Below, one piece after another: positions 1 to 5,599 of a stretch of DNA of 11,766 nt. The notes under the pieces were generated by a model. The model did not search any database and was not told the DNA's origin. It saw only the letters and a list, made by a program, of their open reading frames with translations. The position numbers were made by a program, and so were the translations under genes. The first letter of the stretch is position 1. Each line of letters begins with the position of its first letter. The DNA lies in NCBI GenBank assembly GCA_036388295.1, contig DASVSC010000219.1:1-11766 (forward strand). The letters are read 5' to 3'. This DNA is from RYN-431 sp036388295. Lineage in GTDB: Bacteria > Planctomycetota > Phycisphaerae > Tepidisphaerales > Tepidisphaeraceae.

Positions 1-10
1 AGCGGGCGGC

Positions 11-69
11 GTAGCGGGTGCCACGGGTCGCGGTACCGCGAGACCTGTGGCACCCAGAGGACACGCTAC
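11..69. repeat. Long imperfect stem-loop with nested palindromes
   Basis: Three nested pairings are visible. GTAGCG (11-16) pairs with CGCTAC (64-69), GGGTGCCAC (16-24) pairs exactly with GTGGCACCC (47-55), and the centre TCGCGGTACCGCGA (28-41) is a perfect 14-base palindrome. The whole segment can fold into one interrupted hairpin. It looks like a dispersed extragenic palindromic element; its role is unknown and no gene overlaps it. Confidence 0.6.
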
Positions 70-121
70 GCAATTTCGGCAGACCGCTTAGATTAGAGCG
101 GGAAACTTTTGATATAGCATT

Positions 122-196
122 CTGGGTGGCAAGGGTAAGTACGCTTACCCTTGCTCTTCGCAGACAAGGGTAAGCGTACTTACCCTTGCCACCCAG
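122..196. repeat. Perfect 32-base inverted repeat with self-palindromic arms
   Basis: The arms 122-153 and 165-196 are perfect reverse complements separated by an 11-base spacer (154-164). Inside each arm, CAAGGGTAAG and CTTACCCTTG flank a 4-base centre (TACG in the left arm, CGTA in the right), so each arm can also fold alone. The outer ends read CTGGGTGG and CCACCCAG. It begins 53 bases beyond the rsmA stop codon, so it could end or protect that transcript, but there is no T-run on either side. It may instead be a dispersed repeat. Confidence 0.75.
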
Positions 197-248
197 CACG
201 CCGCTACAAAGCGCTGCGTCGCGCGATCAGTCGCACGCCCTGCACCGT

Positions 249-1100
249 TTACGTCCGCGCCGCTTGATACAGGGCCAGCAACTGCTCGGGGGTGAACGAT
301 TCGGCGCGTTTACTGCCGTCGAGACCGACGGTGGCGGGGTCGACGCTGTAGCCGCCCATGTCCAGGCCTTTGCGCAGCGTCTTGCGGCGGAACGAGAACA
401 GGGTGTGGGCGAACCGCCCGAACGCCGCGGAGTGTTCGCCGAGGCGGTCGTCGCGCGTGAGGCGGACGAGGGCCGAGTCGATCTTCGGCGGCGGCCAGAA
501 CGCCTGGGGCGGCAGGGTGCGCAAGACCTCGACGCGGGCCAGCAGTTGCACGACGGCCGTCAGCGGGCCGTAGTCGTCGCTGTCGGCCTTCCCACGCAGG
601 CGGTCGGCCACTTCCTTCTGCACCGTGAACACCAGCAGCCCGACGCCCGCCCGCAGCAGTTCGACCACCAGCGGACTGGCGATGTTGTACGGCAGGTTCG
701 CCACCAATTTCACTGAACCGGGCCCCGACGCCGGCCGCCGGGCGTGCGCGGCGTCGATGGCCGCCTGCAGTTCGGCGTTCAAGGCGTGCTTGGTGCTGAG
801 GGCGTCGCCTTCAATGAGGGTGAAGTTCTCCCGGCCGGCGAAGGTGTTGCGCAGCTGGCCGGCGAGGTCGCGGTCGATTTCGACGGCGATCACCCGGCCC
901 GCCCGCGTCAGCAGTTCTTCGGTCAGCGTGCCGGTGCCCGGCCCGACTTCGATGACCGTGTCTTCGGCCGTGATCGACGCGCTGTCGGCGATCGCGCGCA
1001 CGAGGTTGCCGTCGATCATGAAGTTCTGCCCGAACCGGTGCCGCGGGTGCGAACCTGCCGCGGCGAGCACGGCCTGAATCTGCTGTTTGGTCTGGGCCAT
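249..1100 (-). CDS. rsmA: 16S rRNA (adenine1518/1519-N6)-dimethyltransferase RsmA (KsgA)
   Basis: This 283-residue protein is the usual length for RsmA/KsgA, which uses S-adenosylmethionine to dimethylate two adjacent adenines near the 3' end of 16S rRNA during late 30S assembly. Family signatures appear in order: HRFGQNFMID (residues 21-30), the SAM-binding loop VIEVGPGTGTLT (49-60), the acidic motif VIAVEID (70-76), the catalytic NLPY (135-138), FTVQKEVADRL (158-168), PPPKIDSALVRL (203-214) and the C-terminal FSFRRKTLRKGL (235-246). The N-terminus is family-like from the ATG at 1100, although no Shine-Dalgarno sequence precedes it; an intergenic heptad repeat begins only 8 bases upstream. 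The TAA stop is at 249-251. The next gene on the same strand ends 223 bases away behind repeats, so the two are probably separate transcription units. Confidence 0.96.
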   Translation of the reverse strand: MAQTKQQIQAVLAAAGSHPRHRFGQNFMIDGNLVRAIADSASITAEDTVIEVGPGTGTLTEELLTRAGRVIAVEIDRDLAGQLRNTFAGRENFTLIEGDALSTKHALNAELQAAIDAAHARRPASGPGSVKLVANLPYNIASPLVVELLRAGVGLLVFTVQKEVADRLRGKADSDDYGPLTAVVQLLARVEVLRTLPPQAFWPPPKIDSALVRLTRDDRLGEHSAAFGRFAHTLFSFRRKTLRKGLDMGGYSVDPATVGLDGSKRAESFTPEQLLALYQAART

Positions 1101-1107
1101 GGGAAGA

Positions 1108-1135
1108 AGCTAGCGGCTGATGGCTAGTGGCTAGT
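1108..1135. repeat. Degenerate heptanucleotide array, left copy
   Basis: Four 7-base units lie in tandem: AGCTAGC, GGCTGAT, GGCTAGT, GGCTAGT. They match, in the opposite orientation, the longer array at 1270-1318. The array begins directly upstream of the rsmA start codon. Confidence 0.6.
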
Positions 1136-1188
1136 GCTAAGAGCAGACGGTGACGCACGACATCAGGTTGGACGCCCACAAACCTCTG

Positions 1189-1247
1189 CGTAGGGCGGGC
1201 ACTGCCCGCCGTTATCCGGCTCGGTGGCGGGCCGTGCCCGCCCTACG
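1189..1247. repeat. 22-base inverted repeat of the GTAGGGCGGGC type
   Basis: The arms 1189-1210 and 1226-1247 are reverse complements with one mismatch and a 15-base loop. The ends read CGTAGGGCGGGC and GCCCGCCCTACG, and each arm contains its own shorter GGGCGGGCACTGCCCGCC-type palindrome. From memory, elements of this form are common as dispersed extragenic palindromes in planctomycete genomes. It lies between two same-strand genes (1324-2121 and rsmA), where it could fold in the transcript. Confidence 0.7.
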
Positions 1248-1269
1248 ACGGTAATACGCACACCATTTG

Positions 1270-1318
1270 AGCTATTAGCTACCAGCTACTAGCCACCCGC
1301 TATCAGCCGCCAGCCCTT
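1270..1318. repeat. Degenerate heptanucleotide array, right copy
   Basis: Seven 7-base units lie in tandem: AGCTATT, AGCTACC, AGCTACT, AGCCACC, CGCTATC, AGCCGCC, AGCCCTT. The consensus is close to AGCYAYY. The reverse complement resembles the units at 1108-1135, so the two arrays face each other across the 22-base inverted repeat. Confidence 0.65.
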
Positions 1319-1323
1319 CCGCG

Positions 1324-2121
1324 TCACCGCACCGGCAGCGGCGGGGGCGTCGGGCCGGTCGTCGGGCCTTCCAGCGGGACCAGTTTCGCCTGTTCGGCGC
1401 GGACGCCTTTCTGCACACGCAAGTTCATGATGGTGACGGCTTCGTCGGGCGTGCGGAAATGCCCGGCGTTGATGTCGGCGGTGGTCTGGTCGATCGCGTC
1501 GATCGCGGCGTTGAGCACCGTCATCTGGTCGTTGAACTGCTTTTCGGTCAGCGGCGGCAGCAGGGCGTTGCCGTCGATCTTCCACCCGCCGTCCATCCGC
1601 ATCATCCCCAGCGGCGGCGCTTCGGCGGCCAGGCGGTTAATAAGCATCGCCTTGTCGCCGCTCGGCTGAATGTCCAGGCCGTCTTCCGGCAGGGCGGGGA
1701 AGCCGTTGGGGAAGCTCAGGCGTTCGACCTGGCTTTTCGTCATCTCCGCCTGGCCGTACTTCTGCATCGCCGCGTCGTACACGGTCCGCCCGCTGGTGGT
1801 CAGCCGGCCCATCAGGTTCATCGCCCGCTTCTGCACGTCGGTCGTCACGACCACGAACGACTTAAGCACCTCGGCGTCCCCTTTGACGACGGCCGCGTTG
1901 TAATCGGACAGGGCCTTACGAATGGCGGCCACGTCGGCGGGCTGTGAGGTCGGCGCGCTCGCCGGCGGCAGGGCCGGGGGCGTCCGCTGCGCGCCCGGCG
2001 GCAGCAGCTGGGCCGTCGCAATGGGGCAAAAAGTCAGGCCCAGCGCGAGGGGAATACTGAGGGAAACGCTAAGGAATGCCGTGCGTGCCAAATGAACTCT
2101 CCCGAGGAAAAACGTGAGCAT
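1324..2121 (-). CDS. Secreted protein of unknown function, possibly NTF2-like
   Basis: I do not recognise this 265-residue protein with certainty. It opens with a clear signal peptide: a hydrophobic stretch around residues 15-35 ending in CPIATA before QLLPPG. A Pro/Ala-rich linker follows (about 39-62), then a mostly helical segment from about residue 63. The stretch IRKALSDYNAAVVKGDAEVL (67-86) and the later MMRMDGGWKIDGN resemble the first helix and a strand of NTF2/SnoaL-like domains; this is only a resemblance. The tail is Pro-rich (PTTGPTPPPLPVR). The ATG at 2121 has no ribosome binding site. A TTG at 2091 sits just after GGGAGAG and would give a more compact signal peptide, so the true start may be there. 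It is divergent from the CII-like gene, with a 49-base gap. Confidence 0.75.
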   Translation of the reverse strand: MLTFFLGRVHLARTAFLSVSLSIPLALGLTFCPIATAQLLPPGAQRTPPALPPASAPTSQPADVAAIRKALSDYNAAVVKGDAEVLKSFVVVTTDVQKRAMNLMGRLTTSGRTVYDAAMQKYGQAEMTKSQVERLSFPNGFPALPEDGLDIQPSGDKAMLINRLAAEAPPLGMMRMDGGWKIDGNALLPPLTEKQFNDQMTVLNAAIDAIDQTTADINAGHFRTPDEAVTIMNLRVQKGVRAEQAKLVPLEGPTTGPTPPPLPVR

Positions 2122-2170
2122 CGTTTATCGCCGTTCTGCTGGCAAGCCGGGGCGAGTAGAATCGCCGGCC

Positions 2171-2650
2171 ATGAAGTCTTACGAGGTCATCCGCGAAGCA
2201 GTCGACGGCCCGGGCGTGAAAGCCGTGGCGGCGGCCATGAAGGTCAGCGCGGCGCTGATCTACAAGTGGTGCGAACCGAGCGCCGACGAAAACGACCCGG
2301 AACAAAGCGGCACGAAAAACCCGCTCGACCGCGTGAGCGAACTGGTCGCCCAGACGAAGGACGAACGGCTCGTCCGCTGGGTCTGCAACCAGGCCGGCGG
2401 CTTTTTCGTCGCCGACCCGAAGCCGGCGGCGACCGGCAACCTGGACCAGAACCTGTACCGCCAGACCCGCACGCTCGTGCGCGACTTCAGCGAACTGCTG
2501 GATTCGGTGACCGAGAGCGTGGAAAACGACCAGCAAATCGACTTAAAAGAGGCCGACCAGATCCGCCAGCGCTGGGAAGACCTTAAGGCCAACGTGGAAC
2601 ACTTCGTGATCCTGTGCGAGCAGGGCCATTTCCTGAAACGGCCCAAGTAA
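2171..2650 (+). CDS. Small DNA-binding protein resembling phage CII/CP76 regulators
   Basis: This is a soluble protein of 159 residues with no signal peptide or membrane segment. The N-terminus looks like a helix-turn-helix: YEVIREAVDG, then VKAVAAAMKVSAALIYKWCE (about 14-33), followed by NPLDRVSELV and VRWVCNQAGGFFV. This arrangement resembles the Phage_CP76/CII-like family, whose lambda-like members activate phage promoters; cellular relatives of unknown role are, as I recall, widespread in planctomycetes. The C-terminal half (about 95-150) is charged and helical and may oligomerise. The ATG at 2171 is chosen because the family-like sequence starts there; the in-frame ATG at 2114 would add 19 poorly organised residues overlapping the divergent gene. 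No phage genes are nearby, so a role in phage control is not implied. Confidence 0.7.
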   Translation: MKSYEVIREAVDGPGVKAVAAAMKVSAALIYKWCEPSADENDPEQSGTKNPLDRVSELVAQTKDERLVRWVCNQAGGFFVADPKPAATGNLDQNLYRQTRTLVRDFSELLDSVTESVENDQQIDLKEADQIRQRWEDLKANVEHFVILCEQGHFLKRPK

Positions 2651-2692
2651 GGCCCGCCGTCACGCACCACACGGCCGGCACACCCTGCGACT

Positions 2693-2720
2693 TTGACATC
2701 TTCGTCCGCCCGGCTAAAGT
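2693..2720 (+). promoter_or_regulatory. Sigma-70-type promoter of tRNA-Pro
   Basis: A perfect -35 hexamer TTGACA (2693-2698) is followed after 16 bases by TAAAGT (2715-2720), a usable -10. Transcription would begin near 2727, about 6 bases before the tRNA 5' end at 2733. Confidence 0.6.
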
Positions 2721-2732
2721 GACCGGTCGCGA

Positions 2733-2807
2733 CGGGGTGTAGCTCAGCTTGGTTAGAGCGCAACGCTGGGGGTGTTGAGGTCGCAAGTTCGAATCTTGTC
2801 ACCCCGA
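2733..2807 (+). tRNA. tRNA-Pro (anticodon GGG)
   Basis: A full cloverleaf can be drawn. The acceptor stem CGGGGTG (2733-2739) pairs with CACCCCG (2800-2806), and A2807 is the discriminator base. The D arm is GCTC/GAGC (2742-2745, 2756-2759). The anticodon stem CAACG/TGTTG (2761-2765, 2773-2777) encloses the loop CTGGGGG, with anticodon GGG at 2768-2770, which reads CCC and CCU. The T arm is GCAAG/CTTGT with loop TTCGAAT (2788-2794). The C1-G72 first pair is typical of bacterial tRNA-Pro. The CCA end is not encoded: the next bases are TTT. Confidence 0.95.
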
Positions 2808-2820
2808 TTTCGGCAAGAAC

Positions 2821-2854
2821 GAAAGCCCTCCGACGATCACGTCGGAGGGCTTTC
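2821..2854 (+). terminator. Hairpin terminator after tRNA-Pro
   Basis: A perfect 15-base stem (2821-2835 with 2840-2854) encloses a 4-base loop and begins 13 bases after the tRNA. The stem ends read GAAAGCCC and GGGCTTTC, so A and T runs lie in the base of the stem; only a short T-run (ATTT, 2857-2860) follows. It is a likely intrinsic or processing terminator. Confidence 0.7.
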
Positions 2855-2859
2855 GCATT

Positions 2860-3233
2860 TCTGGAGCGAGGCTTGCGATAGGGAGTGGTGTTTTGTCGGT
2901 CGTCGATCGCTTTCAAGCGATCGCGTGGATCTTCAATAGGCCTGTTCTATACAGCTCGTTGTGAGGTTTTATTTTTGCCGTCAGCCTTAGTGCAAGCGGC
3001 ATCTGTTCCGCCGCCAGCAACGCCCTCAGATGTCTTGATCCCCTACGGGCCGACTTGGAAATTGCGGCTTGCGAGGCAGACCGCTCGGATAATCCCAACG
3101 TCAGTGCGGGGTGGGCACCGAGTGGTCACCGTAGGCAGGGCAAGAGTTTCGGGAGTCTGATCACATATTGACTCCGTCCTTAGTCGCCTCTGGCCTCGTA
3201 TTCGCCCGCCTCAACGCGTGTTACCTTACATCG
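2860..3233. other. Gene-free spacer between tRNA-Pro and the AraC gene
   Basis: I find no convincing gene here. The open frames (for example 2885-3160 plus) have no ribosome binding site and no protein-like composition. A short perfect palindrome, CGATCGCTT-TC-AAGCGATCG, lies at 2904-2923, followed by a somewhat AT-richer patch around 2955-2980. Because the spacer lies behind a tRNA gene I looked for an attachment-site copy of the tRNA 3' end and saw none in the window. Confidence 0.5.
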
Positions 3234-4064
3234 TCACCGAGCAGACGGTGGTCCTCCCTTGATCCGGCGGAACGCCGTTGAGAAGGAGAAGGGGTTACTG
3301 TAACCCACCGCCCGGGCAACGGCGGCGACCTTCATGGGGGTCGACTCCAACAGGGCGGTCGCGCGTGCCATGCGCAACTGGGCTACGTGTTCCATCGGCG
3401 TTCGGCCCGTGTGCCGGACGCACAATCGGCGGAGGTGTTCCGCGCTCATGCACGCGCGGCCCGCGAGTCGGTCGAGGGACCACGCCGCGGCCAGGTCGGC
3501 CGTCACCGCCGCCCACAACTGCCACAGCGGGTCACGTTCGTGGTGCGGGTCCACGACGCGGGCGGCCTGCGACTGGACGAGCGCCGCCCAGCGGTCCAGC
3601 ATCAGGGGCTCGGCCGATCCCACGGCTTCCTGGTACAGACCTTCAATGCTCGACCAAAGGCCACGCGGGTCGGCGTCCACAAGCCGGGGCCGGTCCCCGC
3701 CGATCACCGGCAGGCCGCCCGGCTTCGGTCCGTCGTACAGGACCCAGCAGAACCGCCAGCGCCGACGGCCGACCGTTCGGAACGCATGCGTGGCAACCGT
3801 CGGGGCGAGGTACGCCTGCCCGGCCCGGCAGGGCCGCCATCGGTCATCGACCAAGACCTGGCCCTCGCCACCGAGGCACACCAACAAGTGCTCAAAGCCC
3901 GGCCGAACCCGGATCATCAGGTAGCCGCGGCCCGCGTTCGTCAAACCCGTCAGGACGATCTTCGTCCCGCGCAGCGCGGGACACGCCTGCGCTGCGACGA
4001 TGCGTTCGGGCGTGTCATCCCCAACGATGTGTGTATGGATAAGGTCTTTGACAATCTCGCGCAT
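3234..4064 (-). CDS. AraC-family transcriptional regulator of the GH62/GH43 locus
   Basis: A 276-residue regulator with the usual AraC layout. The N-terminal half carries a cupin-like effector domain (about 35-110) with strands such as GRGYLMIRVRPGFEHLL, GEGQVLVDD and AGQAYLAPTVATHAF. The C-terminal half (about 195-276) holds two helix-turn-helix motifs: LDRLAGRACMSAEHLRRL and, at the second site, MKVAAVARAVGYSNPFSFS followed by AFRRIKGGPPSAR. The family tail is slightly short but complete enough to bind DNA. I start at the ATG at 4064 (MREIVKDL), where domain-like sequence begins; the longer frame to 4241 would add 59 Arg-rich residues and reach towards the divergent gene. It is divergently transcribed from the secreted GH62 gene 200 bases away, the classic arrangement for a pentose- or arabinoxylan-responsive activator. 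The effector is inferred only from the neighbours. Confidence 0.85.
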   Translation of the reverse strand: MREIVKDLIHTHIVGDDTPERIVAAQACPALRGTKIVLTGLTNAGRGYLMIRVRPGFEHLLVCLGGEGQVLVDDRWRPCRAGQAYLAPTVATHAFRTVGRRRWRFCWVLYDGPKPGGLPVIGGDRPRLVDADPRGLWSSIEGLYQEAVGSAEPLMLDRWAALVQSQAARVVDPHHERDPLWQLWAAVTADLAAAWSLDRLAGRACMSAEHLRRLCVRHTGRTPMEHVAQLRMARATALLESTPMKVAAVARAVGYSNPFSFSTAFRRIKGGPPSAR

Positions 4065-4185
4065 GGCCCGCAGGACGGTACCGGCGCATACTGCCCCTGA
4101 CAAGAATATCTCATCCACGCGCGTTAGCCCGTCGTTGGCGAGCCGGGTCGTAACCCACCAATGACGGCACGAAATCAGGCTAAAG

Positions 4186-4227
4186 GTCGCGCGTCGTGCG
4201 ATACTTCTTCCACGGCGTCGCGCGACG
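4186..4227. promoter_or_regulatory. Candidate AraC-type operator between the divergent genes
   Basis: An 11-base sequence recurs in direct orientation with one mismatch: GTCGCGCGTCG (4186-4196) and GTCGCGCGACG (4217-4227). The spacing of 31 bases is about three helical turns. The right copy is part of the 12-base palindrome CGTCGCGCGACG (4216-4227), 37 bases before the GH62 start. AraC proteins commonly bind direct repeats on one DNA face. The sequence is simple in a GC-rich genome, so this is only a candidate. Confidence 0.3.
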
Positions 4228-4264
4228 ACCGGACCGGCCATGGCTCGAAGAACCAGGACCCATC

Positions 4265-5371
4265 ATGCAACGTATTCTCAGGTCGATCCTTGTGACGGTG
4301 GTGTTTTTCAGTGAGGGCATCGTCGGCACCCTCGCCCGCGCGGCCGAGCCCGGCGGGACGTCTGTTGCGATGCCGGCCACGGCACCCGCCGCTGCTGCTG
4401 TTCCCGGACTGGCCCGCCCGTTTCACTGGGTCGATAGCGGTCCGATCATCCAGGCTCACCCCGACCCGAAGCGGAATGTCGTCAGCATCAAGGACCCCTC
4501 TCCGGTCTTCTACGACGGCCGCTGGCACATCTACGCCACCTATGCAAAGGAAACCGGCAAAGAGAGCGGCGAGTGGGGCATGGTCTACTTCAACTTCGCC
4601 GACTGGAAAGACGCCGGCAAAGCCACGCAGGTCTGCCTGGACGAGTACCCTCAGTTCGCCGGGTACCACTGCGCCCCGCAGATCTTCTATTTCGAGCCGC
4701 AGAAGTTGTGGTACCTCGTGTACCAGTCCCAGCACCCGAGCTATTCCACCACGACCGACCTCTCTAAGCCGCAGACGTGGACGAAACCAAAACCGTTCTT
4801 TGCGGGCAAGCCCAAGTCGGTGGCCCAAGGCTGGCTCGACTACTGGGTGATCTGCGACGACACCCACGCCTACCTCTTCTTCACCGACGACGACGGCCGC
4901 TTCTACCGCAGCCGAACGACGCTGTCCGAGTTCCCCGGCGGCTTCGACGAGCCGGTGATCGTGCTGCAGGACAAGGTGGCCCGCGAGTTGTTCGAGGGCA
5001 GTTCCACCTACCGCATCAAGGGGACGAACCAGTACCTCACCCTGATCGAGGCGGCCAACGAGCGCTGGAACCGCTACTTCAAGGCCTTCATCGCGGACGG
5101 CCTCGACGGCGCGTGGCGTCCACTGGCTGCCGAATGGGCCAACTCCTTCGCCGACCGCACCCGCGTCCGTTCGGAAGACGGCTCCAACTCATGGACGAAC
5201 GACGTCAGCCACGGCGAACTGCTGCGCAACGGCTACGACCAGACGATGACGATCGACCCCGCGAACCTGGCCCTCCTTTACCAAGGGCTCCGCCCCGGCT
5301 GGGACCCGGCCAAGACCTATATTCAGCTCCCCTATCAGCTGGGCCTGCTCCGGCGCGAGCCGAAGCCTTAG
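4265..5371 (+). CDS. Secreted GH62 alpha-L-arabinofuranosidase
   Basis: A 368-residue exported enzyme. The signal peptide spans about residues 1-27 (hydrophobic ILVTVVFF, ending ARAA before EPGG), and a short Ala/Pro linker leads into the catalytic domain (about 50-368). GH62 signatures run throughout: SIKDPSPVFYDGRWHIYAT, APQIFYFEPQKLWYLVYQ, DYWVICDD, YLFFTDDDGRFYRS, LFEGSSTY, YLTLIEA, WTNDVSHGEL and QTMTIDPANLALLYQG. By alignment from memory, the catalytic triad is Asp77 (base, IKD), Asp192 (LDYW) and Glu244 (LFEG). GH62 enzymes release single arabinofuranosyl side chains from arabinoxylan. No carbohydrate-binding module is present. The ATG at 4265 is chosen for its signal peptide and AGGA box (4255-4258); an ATG at 4196 would add 23 unlikely residues. 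It is the first gene of the probable unit with GH43 behind it. Confidence 0.9.
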   Translation: MQRILRSILVTVVFFSEGIVGTLARAAEPGGTSVAMPATAPAAAAVPGLARPFHWVDSGPIIQAHPDPKRNVVSIKDPSPVFYDGRWHIYATYAKETGKESGEWGMVYFNFADWKDAGKATQVCLDEYPQFAGYHCAPQIFYFEPQKLWYLVYQSQHPSYSTTTDLSKPQTWTKPKPFFAGKPKSVAQGWLDYWVICDDTHAYLFFTDDDGRFYRSRTTLSEFPGGFDEPVIVLQDKVARELFEGSSTYRIKGTNQYLTLIEAANERWNRYFKAFIADGLDGAWRPLAAEWANSFADRTRVRSEDGSNSWTNDVSHGELLRNGYDQTMTIDPANLALLYQGLRPGWDPAKTYIQLPYQLGLLRREPKP

Positions 5372-5599
5372 TAATGACGACGCCCACGTGCTGCGGGCAC
5401 TGGCTGGCAGACGGCCTCGCGGACGCCGACGGCGCGCCCATCGTCGTTGTCGGGATGTAGACCTAGCCTCGACGACCGGCCATTGAAGAACCCGCAGGGC
5501 CGCCCCGCGGACTTCGCATTCGCGATCTACACGCGCTGAGCCGGCTGCAAGCCGTCAACGATGCCCTAATTTGCAAGGATTACCTTCGAGGACAAAATC

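Noticed and set aside
122..196. Possible mini CRISPR array because GGGTAAG recurs four times.
   Set aside because: The copies alternate in orientation as nested palindromes, with no regular spacers and no cas genes.
2885..3160. A 91-codon plus-strand frame behind tRNA-Pro.
   Set aside because: No ribosome binding site, no domain and composition unlike a protein; treated as spacer.
2733..3233. Possible integrated element at tRNA-Pro.
   Set aside because: No integrase, no second copy of the tRNA 3' end and no junction visible in the window.
4065..4241. N-terminal extension of the AraC regulator.
   Set aside because: The added 59 residues are Arg-rich, match no AraC domain and run towards the divergent GH62 start.
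5374..5460. A 28-codon frame starting 3 bases after the GH62 stop.
   Set aside because: Very short, no ribosome binding site of its own and no recognisable peptide; not enough support.
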